From Neobacillus sp. PS3-34 (GTDB taxonomy: Bacteria; Bacillota; Bacilli; Bacillales; Cytobacillaceae): a stretch of 64,000 bases of DNA. Where the stretch lies: the NCBI RefSeq assembly GCF_030915465.1, contig NZ_CP133267.1:3192501-3256500 (forward strand), read 5' to 3'. The position numbers were made by a program, and so were the translations under genes. The notes beneath the pieces are model-generated. The model was not told where the DNA came from, ran no database searches, and worked only from the letters and a program-made list of their open reading frames with translations. Shown here in pieces: positions 9,323-17,301 of this stretch. Each line of letters opens with the position of its first letter. Positions within the stretch are counted from its first letter, which is position 1.

Positions 9323-10195
9323 ATGCAAAACCGTTTTGAACAGTTTCATCCACTCGTCGTATTCGGTTACTATGCAGGTTTCCTGACACTGCTTATATTA
9401 ATGCTCCATCCTGTTTTTTTAATTACTGCTTTATTAGTTATATTGGTGGTTAATATGCTGCAGGGTTTCTTAAGAGTATTGAATCGATGGATATTCTTTA
9501 TGATTTCGACTGGGTTATTCATTGTTTTTTTCATTCCTCTTTTTAATGAAAGAGGAAGGCATGTCCTGTTTGAAATCCATCAACACCGTTTTACCCTGGA
9601 GGCCTTTGTCTATGGAAGCATAAGCGCGGTTTCAATTATCGGAGTGATAGCATTGTTTGCTTCATACAACGAAGTGATGACGCCCAATAAACTCTTGTTT
9701 TTATTTTCAAAATTTCTACCTCAATTCGCAGTTCTTTTGATGCTGACTCTCCGTTTTGTACCATTGATGAGAAGAAGATTGGACGAGATTTCTGCCGTCC
9801 AAAGAAGTAAAGGAATCTCTGTGCTGCATGGGAAATGGAGTAATCGAGTGAAAACTGGGATGTTATATGTTCAAGTATTGCTGACCCATTCGCTGGAGGA
9901 AGCAGTTCAGACAGCGGACTCCATGAAGGCAAGGGGATATGGGGAGAAGGACCGCTCTGCCTATGAATATTTTCTTTTCAGAAAGGCAGATTTATGGGCC
10001 CTAATCTATTTAATCATTTTTATCATTCCTGTACTGGCAGGCCGTTTTTATGGTTATGGCTTTCTAACGGTTTACCCCTTAATGGAATCCTGGAAATTTT
10101 CTTCTGCAGATTCTTTCGTTTATAGTTCATACCTTTTGTTTATCATTTTTCCGCTTATCGCAGAATTGGGAGGGTACATAAGATGGCGTTTATAG
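9323..10195 (+). CDS. ecfT: ECF transporter transmembrane subunit EcfT
   Basis: A 290-residue integral membrane protein of the CbiQ/EcfT family. Several N-terminal helices are followed by the cytoplasmic coupling helices, which carry the arginine signatures RSKGI (about 170) and SMKARGYG (about 208) that contact the ATPases. It starts 18 bases after the lipoprotein gene and overlaps the ATPase start by 13 bases. Together with the next two genes it makes a complete dedicated (group I type) ECF importer under the cobalamin riboswitch, so the substrate is predicted to be cobalamin or a precursor. Confidence 0.92.
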   Translation: MQNRFEQFHPLVVFGYYAGFLTLLILMLHPVFLITALLVILVVNMLQGFLRVLNRWIFFMISTGLFIVFFIPLFNERGRHVLFEIHQHRFTLEAFVYGSISAVSIIGVIALFASYNEVMTPNKLLFLFSKFLPQFAVLLMLTLRFVPLMRRRLDEISAVQRSKGISVLHGKWSNRVKTGMLYVQVLLTHSLEEAVQTADSMKARGYGEKDRSAYEYFLFRKADLWALIYLIIFIIPVLAGRFYGYGFLTVYPLMESWKFSSADSFVYSSYLLFIIFPLIAELGGYIRWRL

Positions 10196-11820
10196 AATTA
10201 AAGAATGTCTTTTTTACCTATCCGGATGCTGCAGAACCTGCAATACGCAATCTTTCGCTCCAAGTGGAAAAAGGGCAGTTCATTGTGCTTTTCGGCTCTT
10301 CGGGATCCGGAAAGAGTACGCTTTTACGTTTGCTGAAAAAAGAAATCATGCCCCATGGGGATCTCTCTGGGGAGATTATGTTGAACGGAAATGAACTTCT
10401 GCAAACCGAGGGATTGTCAAAGGATGTTGGTTTTGTTTTTCAGGATCCCGAAAATCAGGTTGTAGCTGATGATGTCCTTCATGAGATGGCATTTGGACTT
10501 GAAAATTTGGGACTTTCAACAAATGAAATGAGAAGCCGAATTGCCGAAATGGTCCATTATTTTGGTGCAGAATCTCTCCTCCACAGGAAAACGCACGAGC
10601 TTTCAGGAGGAAAAAAGCAGCAGATCAATCTTGCATCAGTCCTGCTTATGCAGCCTGATATTTTATTACTCGATGAACCTACCGCCCAGCTTGACCCTGT
10701 AAGTGCAAGAGAGTTCCTGGATATGCTTGTGCGCCTGAATGAAGAATTCGGGATGACCATCATTCTGGCAGAACATCGCCTGGAGGAAGTGTTCACACTA
10801 GCAGACAAAATTGTCATGCTCGAAAAAGGAGAGGTGGAAATTCAGGGAAATCCTCGCCAAGTGCTTCAAGCGCTTTGGGACACACCTAAAAAGGGCTATG
10901 TTCCGAGCATCCCATCTTTGTATCTAAGCATGATGAAGGAGAGGGGGAGCCTCCCTCTCACAGTAAAGGAGGGCAGAAGCTGGACACAGGATCAAAACAT
11001 TATTTTCAAAGACAAAGTGCCCCACTCCCTTAAAGAAGGTGAAGAAATCATCAGAGCAGCGAATGTCTTTTATAGATATCAAAGGGATACCGGCATGGTC
11101 CTGTCCGATCTTGATTTCTCTCTCCATAAAGGTGATTTTTACGCGCTTTTGGGCGGAAATGGTTCCGGAAAATCAACATTCCTGAAAGTCGTGGCAGGAC
11201 TTTTAAAGCCGGAGCGCGGCAAGGTGTTTTTCCATAATACTCAACTAAAAGCTTTGAAAAATAAGAACCTTGTAAGGGCAATCGGCTATTTGCCCCAAAA
11301 CCCGAAGTTATTTTTCCTGCAAGATACTGTAGAAAAAGAGATTCAGGATACGATGAAACAATGGGGATTGGATGATCAAAATGAAGCTGAACGGCTTTTG
11401 GAAAAACTTGGCATCGCGCACCTCCGCAACAGCCATCCCTATGATTTAAGCGGTGGTGAACTGCAAAAAGCAGCCCTGGCTTGTTTGCTGCTTCGTAATC
11501 CGGAAATCCTTTTGCTCGATGAGCCAACAAAAGGGCTGGACCCTCTTTCGAAGGACAGTCTTGCAAGCATACTTAATCTCCTAAAAGAGGAGGGCGCAAC
11601 GATCTTCATGTCGACGCATGATGTGGAATTTGCTGCGCAGTATGCATCAAAATGTGGAATGATGTTTCAAGGAAAAATCACCTCCGAGGATGTACCCGAA
11701 AATTTCTTTAAGGGGAACTTCTTTTATACAACTATGGTGCAACGGCTGTTCCGCCATATTCCCGGCAATTCCATCGTTACGCTGGAGGAGGCTGTCCAGT
11801 TATGCAAAGCAAAAGAATAA
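10183..11820 (+). CDS. ECF transporter ATPase, fused EcfA-EcfA'
   Basis: A 545-residue protein with two complete ABC ATPase modules. The first has GSSGSGKST, the signature LSGGKKQ and LLLDEPTAQLDP. The second (from about residue 285) has GGNGSGKST, LSGGELQKAAL and LLLDEPTKGLDP. A linker of about 45 residues joins them. Most ECF systems use two separate ATPase genes, so the fusion is a recognised but less common form. It overlaps ecfT by 13 bases and the S-component gene by 19 bases, consistent with coupled translation. It powers substrate release by the S-component. Confidence 0.93.
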   Translation: MAFIELKNVFFTYPDAAEPAIRNLSLQVEKGQFIVLFGSSGSGKSTLLRLLKKEIMPHGDLSGEIMLNGNELLQTEGLSKDVGFVFQDPENQVVADDVLHEMAFGLENLGLSTNEMRSRIAEMVHYFGAESLLHRKTHELSGGKKQQINLASVLLMQPDILLLDEPTAQLDPVSAREFLDMLVRLNEEFGMTIILAEHRLEEVFTLADKIVMLEKGEVEIQGNPRQVLQALWDTPKKGYVPSIPSLYLSMMKERGSLPLTVKEGRSWTQDQNIIFKDKVPHSLKEGEEIIRAANVFYRYQRDTGMVLSDLDFSLHKGDFYALLGGNGSGKSTFLKVVAGLLKPERGKVFFHNTQLKALKNKNLVRAIGYLPQNPKLFFLQDTVEKEIQDTMKQWGLDDQNEAERLLEKLGIAHLRNSHPYDLSGGELQKAALACLLLRNPEILLLDEPTKGLDPLSKDSLASILNLLKEEGATIFMSTHDVEFAAQYASKCGMMFQGKITSEDVPENFFKGNFFYTTMVQRLFRHIPGNSIVTLEEAVQLCKAKE

Positions 11821-12491
11821 TTGGAACCACCCTTTTGTTATTACTGATTGTCTTTTTACTTGCATTGGCGGTATGGAAGCAGGACCATTATTTGTGGGTA
11901 AGCCTGGGAGTTTTCGTTATATCATTTTTAATGCTGCTGATCCGCTTTGAAAAGAGAAAGGTGGAACCGAGGGAGCTGGTGCTTTTGGCTGTCCTGGCTG
12001 CGATTGCGGCTGCTGGAAGGATTCCGTTTGCCGGCATTCCGAACGTCCAGCCAACCACCTTTGTCATCATGATGTCGGGATTTGTGTTCGGTGCAGAAAG
12101 CGGCTTTATGATCGGTACTGTAGCAGCACTGGCTTCCAATATGATTCTCGCGCAGGGCCCTGGACACCCTGGCAAATGGCGGCATGGGGCTGGTTGGTTT
12201 TACTGCTGGCCTTCTCAGAAGAAGCAGGCTGATGAATAGTCAATGGGGTAGAATCGTTTTCGCAATTATCTGGGGCTTTTTATTCGGCTGGATTATGAAT
12301 ATTTGGCCTTTTTTTCATTTACACAGGACGGAAATGTCGTCAGTATAAAAGCTTTCCTTACGTTTGCTGCAGGAAGTGCAATTTTTGATAGTATGCATGC
12401 GGTTTCCAATGTCATTTTTTTGATTGCCTTCGGGGGGATTTGGATTAAAATATTAACAAGATTCAAGCGGAAATATGGGCTTTTGGAGTAA
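11802..12491 (+). CDS. ECF transporter substrate-binding S component (three frameshifts)
   Basis: About 230 residues when three one-base losses are repaired: after GGGCCC at 12160 (giving AQGPWTPWQMAAWG), in GGGG near 12189 (giving LVGFTAGLLRRSRL) and at TTGGCC near 12306 (giving NIWAFFSFTQDGN). The restored protein has about six helices; AGIPNVQPTTFVIMMSGF and the GP-W-P-WQM segment are typical of S components of the cobalamin-linked type. It starts within the ATPase gene and is followed by a strong terminator, so it ends the riboswitch operon. Cobalamin specificity is inferred from the riboswitch and the partners. The breaks are probably sequence errors. Confidence 0.8.
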
Positions 12492-12497
12492 TATTGT

Positions 12498-12532
12498 AAG
12501 GCTTCTGGCATGGGATTGCCGGAGGCCTTTTT
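12498..12532 (+). terminator. Terminator of the B12 import operon
   Basis: AAGGCtTCtGGCAT pairs with GCCgGAgGCCTT, followed by TTTTT, six bases after the S-component stop. Confidence 0.88.
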
Positions 12533-12604
12533 AATAGGAAGGAATTTTCTTAATTTGCCACGAAAGGTTAGAAAGGACATTTTTTGTGAAATGGGGAGCT
12601 GCAG

Positions 12605-13300
12605 ATGAAGACAATCGGATTAATCGGAGGTATGAGCTGGGAGTCGACCAAATTATATTACGAATTGATTAATCAAAAGGTGAAGGAAGAACTTGGCGGG
12701 CATCACTCTGCAAAATGTATCCTCTATTCTGTTGACTTTGAAGAGGTGAAGGAGCTGCAATTTGCAGGAAAATGGGGAGAAGCCACAGAAATGCTGGTTG
12801 AGGTTGCTGTAAAGCTGCAGAAGGCAGGGGCAGATTTTATCGTCCTTTGTACGAATACCATGCATATTTCCGCAGATGCGATACAGCAAAATATTGATAT
12901 TCCATTTTTGCATATTGCCGATGCTACTGCTTATAAAATTAAAGCAGACAGCAGAGCAGCTATTGGCCTATTGGGAACAAACTTCACGATGGAAGAGGAC
13001 TTTTACAAAGGCGGATTAAGCAGTAAGCATGGAATAAAGGTCATTATCCCTGAAGAGGAAGACAGGAAAGACGTTCACCGGATTATTTATGAAGAACTCT
13101 GCCTTGGGGAGGTTAAGGAAGCCTCGAAAGAAATTTTCAAAGGAATTATTAGGCGATTAATAGAGCAAGGGGCAGAAGGGATTATCCTGGGCTGTACTGA
13201 AATTACACTCTTGATTAAGCCGGGGGATGTAGATATTCCACTCTACGACACAACAAAGATTCATGCTGTATATGCAGTCGAACAGGCATTGAAAGATTGA
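12605..13300 (+). CDS. Aspartate/glutamate racemase family protein (RacX/YgeA type)
   Basis: A 231-residue PLP-independent amino-acid racemase. The opening MKTIGLIGGMSWEST is characteristic of the YgeA/RacX branch. The two catalytic cysteines sit in LCTNTMH (about 82) and LGCTEI (about 197). Members act on aspartate, glutamate or a wider range of amino acids; broad-specificity RacX of B. subtilis makes D-amino acids. The substrate cannot be fixed from sequence. The start follows GGGGAGCTGCAG. It is a single-gene unit closed by a bidirectional terminator. Confidence 0.9.
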   Translation: MKTIGLIGGMSWESTKLYYELINQKVKEELGGHHSAKCILYSVDFEEVKELQFAGKWGEATEMLVEVAVKLQKAGADFIVLCTNTMHISADAIQQNIDIPFLHIADATAYKIKADSRAAIGLLGTNFTMEEDFYKGGLSSKHGIKVIIPEEEDRKDVHRIIYEELCLGEVKEASKEIFKGIIRRLIEQGAEGIILGCTEITLLIKPGDVDIPLYDTTKIHAVYAVEQALKD

Positions 13301-13303
13301 AAT

Positions 13304-13364
13304 AAAAAAGGGCTGTTTACTAGGGTATGTTAAATCATGTCCTAGTAAACAGCCTTTTCTTTTT
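13304..13364. terminator. Bidirectional terminator
   Basis: AAAAAAGGGCTGTTTACTAGG (13304-13324) pairs with CCTAGTAAACAGCC (13341-13354), with T-runs on both sides. It lies between the convergent racemase gene and the gene ending at 13409. Confidence 0.9.
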
Positions 13365-13408
13365 GTGGGCAATCAGTAAGGGATTTGTGCCAACAGACCA
13401 TTCAATTT

Positions 13409-13864
13409 TTAAATAGTCTCCAAATCGTTAACCAGCATCGTTTTGCTATCCTCTACAACCACTTTCTCAACAAATTCCATTGCTCGTTCTTTTGCTGCGT
13501 CCACTTCATCCTGTCTGCCCAAAACCGCATACCACCTTGCTGCAGCTTCGTATGCATAACCGATATAAAACGGAGCGAGCTCAGAAGCAACACTCACTGA
13601 AATACAGCGATTCGCGTAATGCAGCGCTGTTTCGCCCCTGCCGATTACTGCGTAGACTCTTGCCAGCTGCCAGTAGCCGATGGAGATATTTTGCTGGGTG
13701 TGATCCTCCACTTGTCCCCAATGCCAAAACGAACTATGGCTTAAGTGGACCATCTGCTCATCTTCGTCTTCAGTCCGAACTTCTTTATCGAGAAAATCCC
13801 ATACTTTATTGAAACATGATACTGCTAATTGTTTGTGTGTAAAGCTTTGTGATGATTGCTCCAT
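13409..13864 (-). CDS. Uncharacterised TPR-like cytosolic protein
   Basis: A 151-residue soluble helical protein. The segments YWQLARVYAVIGRGETALHY and YEAAARWYAVLGRQDEVDAA read as two tetratricopeptide-like helix pairs. An acidic patch (RTEDEDEQ) sits at about residue 30. I do not recognise a named family; similar short proteins occur singly in bacilli. The start ATG at 13864 has AAGGAG 12 bases upstream, slightly far. It lies downstream of the YCII-like gene on the same strand with only a 19-base gap, so the two are probably co-transcribed. Confidence 0.75.
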   Translation of the reverse strand: MEQSSQSFTHKQLAVSCFNKVWDFLDKEVRTEDEDEQMVHLSHSSFWHWGQVEDHTQQNISIGYWQLARVYAVIGRGETALHYANRCISVSVASELAPFYIGYAYEAAARWYAVLGRQDEVDAAKERAMEFVEKVVVEDSKTMLVNDLETI

Positions 13865-13883
13865 TATTAAAGCAGCTCCTTTT

Positions 13884-14204
13884 CTAGATAGTGAATCTTG
13901 GATTATACAATGCTACTTTATAAGGAAATAACTCTGCTGTCATGACCTTCTTGGCAACAGCCGGGTCATTTTCCATAAGGTATCTTGCCTCTTCCTCGGT
14001 ATCTACCTGAAGGATGGCAATCCCAAACGTGGTGTCATCCTTATTTTGCGTCCTGCCAGCCATGATCAGTTTATCTTCCTCTATCAATTTTTCCAAAGCA
14101 CAGAAATGCTCACCTATTATTGCTGTTTCCCGCTCGGTCCAATTTTTTTCATCGAGCAGCTCAGGTACGAGCTTTAACATGTATAAAAACTGTTTTTTTT
14201 CCAT
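13884..14204 (-). CDS. YCII-domain protein
   Basis: A 106-residue protein of the YCII/ferredoxin-like dimeric barrel type, recognised from QFLYMLKLVPELL at the start, HFCALEKLIEEDKLIMAGRT in the middle and AEEARYLMENDPAVAKKVM-like spacing near the end. The fold is shared by small muconolactone-isomerase-like enzymes, but the family function is unsettled. The start at 14204 is chosen for the GGAGAG nine bases upstream, rather than an upstream start at 14294 that lacks one. It precedes the TPR-like gene and is divergent from the ycgR-type gene. Confidence 0.82.
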   Translation of the reverse strand: MEKKQFLYMLKLVPELLDEKNWTERETAIIGEHFCALEKLIEEDKLIMAGRTQNKDDTTFGIAILQVDTEEEARYLMENDPAVAKKVMTAELFPYKVALYNPRFTI

Positions 14205-14369
14205 AAAATGCTCTCCTTCATTCAAACTACTACTAATATTTTCTCTGCCACCACGAAAAACTCCTTTAAAAATATGATTTTGGAAGAATTCCATATATTT
14301 CGTTGGACGAAGATTGTGAATGAGAGTATAGTATTGTGCATGAGTCAGCTTTTTTCTGGAGGCATAAGT

Positions 14370-15262
14370 ATGTTTGGAATTTCATTGCCACAAACGTTTT
14401 TACAAATGAATACGATTTTTATTTCAATTTTAATAGAAGCATTGCCATTTGTTACTCTCGGTGTTTTAATTTCAGGCATCATTCAAATTTTTGTGACAGA
14501 AGAAATGATTGCGAAAATTATGCCGAAAAATAAAGTCCTTGCTGTTTTGTTTGCTACCTTCTTAGGGTTTTTATTTCCCTCATGCGAATGCGGTATTGTC
14601 CCAATTGTGCGAAGGCTTGTTTCTAAAGGTGTGCCGATATCTGCAGGGATTTCTTTTATGCTTACAGCACCGATCATTAATCCTGTAGTTTTATTCGCTA
14701 CGTACATTGCTTTTGGCAGTGACTGGAAAATGGCTATCTACAGGGCGCTTGGAGCTATTGTGGTTTCCATAACGGTTGGCCTGTTGCTAGCATATTTTTA
14801 CAAAGGGAATCCTTTAAAGGAATCCGAGCACGACCATCACCACCACCATACACATGAAAAGCAATCTTTTTGGAAAAAAATTAGGCTTACTCTTGAACAT
14901 GCTGTTGAGGAATTCTTTTCGATGGGAAAATATTTAATTATCGGTTCTCTCATCGCGGCGGCTGTCCAAACTTATATTAAAACAGCAACACTTGTATCAA
15001 TCGGGCAAGGACAGGCATCTTCCTCGCTAGTTATGATGGCACTTTCGTTTATTTTATCACTGTGTTCAGAGGCAGATGCGTTCATCGCTTCATCATTTAG
15101 GAGCACGTTTTCTACCGGCTCCTTACTTGCATTTCTTGTCTTCGGCCAATGGTTGATATTAAAAATTTAATGATGATGCTCGCGACGTTTAAAAAGAGGC
15201 TTGTCCTTTTCGTTGTATCTGGTGTTGCGTTCATTGTTTTTATTTACTCTTTGTTCTTTTAA
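14370..15262 (+). CDS. ycgR: YcgR-type permease (UPF0718/COG0701), one frameshift
   Basis: About 297 residues after restoring one C at CGGCC (15144-15147); the break otherwise truncates the protein before its last helix, and the repaired end reads LVFGPMVDIKNLMMMLATFK. It is a polytopic permease with the family motif FPSCECGIVPIVRRL in helix 3, TAPIINPVV, and a matching CSEADAFIASSF in the second half. A cytoplasmic His-rich loop (EHDHHHHHTHEK) separates the halves and suggests metal binding. Relatives include ArsP-type organoarsenical exporters, but the substrate of YcgR is unknown. The start ATG 14370 follows CTGGAGGC. It lies 12 bases upstream of the ycgQ-type gene, forming a conserved pair. 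Confidence 0.86.
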
Positions 15263-15274
15263 GGAGTTGTTATT

Positions 15275-16123
15275 ATGATAAGAAGCCTTATTTTAATCGG
15301 CTTTACGTATTTACTTTTTCATCTCCACTTATCGGGCGATATCAGCAAATATATCAATATGAAGTATTCCTATCTTTCAGCTGCCGCAGGTTACGGGATG
15401 CTGGTTTTGACGATTGTCCAAATTTTGATGCTTGGTAAGGAAGAATCAAAAGACCATGACTGCGGCCATGATCATTGTGACCATAATCATTCAAAAGAAG
15501 ACAAATGGTATAAAAAGCTATACGTTTATCCGATTTTCGCCTTTCCGATCATTTCTGGTTTGTTTTTTCCAATCGCAACTCTAGATTCGAACATAGTCAA
15601 GGCGAAGGGATTCCATTTTCCCATTTATGATGAGGGAAAGGGCGATTCCTTTATGCAGCAGCAATTTTTGCGCCCTGACACAAGTGTCTATTATGGAAAA
15701 GACGATTATGATGCTTTTATGAAGAAAGAAAAAAAGAAATATATGAAGCAGCCATCGATCATATTAAATGATAAGAATTATTTAAGGGGAATGGAAACGA
15801 TTTATAATTTCCCAGGTGAATTCCTTGATAAAGATGTTGAATTCAAAGGGTTTGTTTTCAATGATTCTGAAACCATTGCAAAAAACCAGTTGTTTGTATT
15901 CAGATTTGGAGTTATTCATTGTATCGCTGATTCAGGGGTATTCGGCATGCTGGTTGAAATGCCGAATGGCGTAAAGCTGAAAGATGACCAATGGATCAAT
16001 GTAAAAGGGAAGATTTCTACGATCTATTATCAGCCGTTTAAGACAAGTATTCCTTACTTGAAGGTGGATAGCTGGTCCAGCACAAGTGCACCAAAGGAAC
16101 AGTATGTATTTAGAGGCTATTAA
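15275..16123 (+). CDS. ycgQ: YcgQ-type membrane protein (TIGR03943/UPF0703)
   Basis: A 282-residue partner of the preceding permease. The N-terminus has two membrane helices joined by a His/Cys/Asp-rich loop (DHDCGHDHCDHNH), then a third helix and a large extracytoplasmic domain. Conserved stretches include FPGEFLDKDVEFKGFVF and FRFGVIHCIADSG, and an aromatic C-terminus. The family always travels with COG0701 permeases, so the two probably form one complex. The clustered metal-ligand residues in both loops suggest metal handling; this is inference. A bidirectional terminator follows at once. Confidence 0.87.
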   Translation: MIRSLILIGFTYLLFHLHLSGDISKYINMKYSYLSAAAGYGMLVLTIVQILMLGKEESKDHDCGHDHCDHNHSKEDKWYKKLYVYPIFAFPIISGLFFPIATLDSNIVKAKGFHFPIYDEGKGDSFMQQQFLRPDTSVYYGKDDYDAFMKKEKKKYMKQPSIILNDKNYLRGMETIYNFPGEFLDKDVEFKGFVFNDSETIAKNQLFVFRFGVIHCIADSGVFGMLVEMPNGVKLKDDQWINVKGKISTIYYQPFKTSIPYLKVDSWSSTSAPKEQYVFRGY

Positions 16124-16142
16124 TTGTCATAGGTAAAAAATA

Positions 16143-16181
16143 AAGCACATGATTCCGGTAGGATTCATGTGCTTATTTTTT
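16143..16181. terminator. Bidirectional terminator
   Basis: AAGCACATG (16143-16151) pairs with CATGTGCTT (16166-16174), then ATTTTTT. It sits between the convergent ycgQ-type and SET-domain genes. Confidence 0.85.
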
Positions 16182-16567
16182 CATTCATTTTCTTCCTTGT
16201 TAAACCAAAGTGGATCATTGTTATCGACTTCACCATTGTAGTTGATGAGAATTTCTTCTCCAGCTTTTATATCTTTATAAGCAAAGAAGTCAAAAGTATG
16301 GTTCGCAAAGTTGATATCATAAGTAGCATTCGGCTCATATGAATGATTAAACAGCATACCGTATCCTAAGAGGATAGCAGAATGGTTCTTGCCATATTCA
16401 AAAGCATAATCATCAAGCCTTGTTTTTTCAATATGAACATGCTCTTCATTTGGATATGGAAGGACCGGTGCTTCATGAATAAGCTCACCTTTTGCTATAT
16501 CACGAGTCGCGAATACCCCTCTATTAAGCTCTCCATCGCTGAGTGTAGAAGTCTTTATCTCAATCAT
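16181..16567 (-). CDS. SET-domain protein
   Basis: A 128-residue protein consisting of a minimal SET domain. It shows RGVFATRDIAKGELIHEAPV at the N-terminus, LLFNHSYEPNATY-type pseudoknot residues (GMLFNHSYEPNATYD) and AGEEILINYNG near the end, which are the S-adenosylmethionine and lysine-binding elements of SET methyltransferases. Bacterial single-domain SET proteins are widespread, but their targets are mostly unknown. The start at 16567 is preceded by AGGTGATT; a longer frame upstream to 16639 adds an unrelated basic stretch without a ribosome binding site. It is monocistronic. Confidence 0.86.
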   Translation of the reverse strand: MIEIKTSTLSDGELNRGVFATRDIAKGELIHEAPVLPYPNEEHVHIEKTRLDDYAFEYGKNHSAILLGYGMLFNHSYEPNATYDINFANHTFDFFAYKDIKAGEEILINYNGEVDNNDPLWFNKEENE

Positions 16568-16668
16568 GTTAATCACCTGCTTGTCTTTTCTGTGAAATAG
16601 TATCCTCCTAAGCTTGCCAGTTGTCAGGGATAAAAGCAAATATTTAATTTAAAAACTTCAGTGGCAAC

Positions 16669-17178
16669 TTATTCGTTTGGCATTGTATCAAGATTGGCTG
16701 CCCTGGCTTGTTTCCTTTTCTTCTCTATACTTAAGATTTTCCAGGATAGGAAAATACCTGAACCAGTAAGGAAGATCATGCTGGTGGCTGCAAGATCAAT
16801 CAGCCAGCCGATATCCATATTTCCTAGTCTGCCTGCATACAGCCCTTTAATAATGCCCATTAGGGATCCGGAGTCTCTTTCACCACGCATTCGCCCATTT
16901 GGAAAGCCACCAACAGGAAAGCCGCTGCCATTCCTTCTTTGGAAGCCCTGCCCATTCTGGGAATTCAGTCCTGAATCAGATCCAGTATTCCCCTGAAAGC
17001 CTTGGCCACGGTTGAAATTTCCGCCTTGAAAGGCCTGCCCATCAGCAAAGGGTCTGTTATTATCGGATTGTCCAATCAGCCATGGCTCCATCATGATAAG
17101 CCCTGTAATGGCCTCCATAAAAAGGAATACTGAAGCAATCAGGCCGATCCACAAATGGGCTCTCCTTATTTTTTTCAT
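16669..17178 (-). CDS. PepSY-associated membrane protein with Gly/Asn/Phe-rich loop
   Basis: A 169-residue protein with two membrane helices. The first (AHLWIGLIASVFLFMEAITG) resembles the first helix of PepSY-associated transmembrane proteins, and the second is DIGWLIDLAATSMIFLTGSG near the C-terminus. The extracytoplasmic loop (about 38-105) is low-complexity, with repeated GF/FQG/NG units (GGNFNRGQGF, NGQGFQRRN, GGFPNGRMRG), and then a short LMGIIKGLYAGRLG segment resembling PepSY_TM. It lies downstream of the two-component system on the same strand, and similar placement of PepSY-like genes beside kinase genes suggests it modulates the sensor. That role is inference. Confidence 0.7.
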   Translation of the reverse strand: MKKIRRAHLWIGLIASVFLFMEAITGLIMMEPWLIGQSDNNRPFADGQAFQGGNFNRGQGFQGNTGSDSGLNSQNGQGFQRRNGSGFPVGGFPNGRMRGERDSGSLMGIIKGLYAGRLGNMDIGWLIDLAATSMIFLTGSGIFLSWKILSIEKKRKQARAANLDTMPNE

Positions 17179-17301
17179 TTTATTTCTCCTCTCAACTATT
17201 CAATTTCTGAATCCCAGAGCCCACCATCATGTGCCTGGTCATCAGTGGATAAGCTAAGTATGAGAGGCAAACCTTAATTTTTTCTTAAATTTTCTGATAG
17301 G

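Noticed and set aside
11051..11566. 171-codon open frame antisense to the ECF ATPase gene
   Set aside because: It overlaps the conserved second ATPase domain completely and shows no family signature or start signal.
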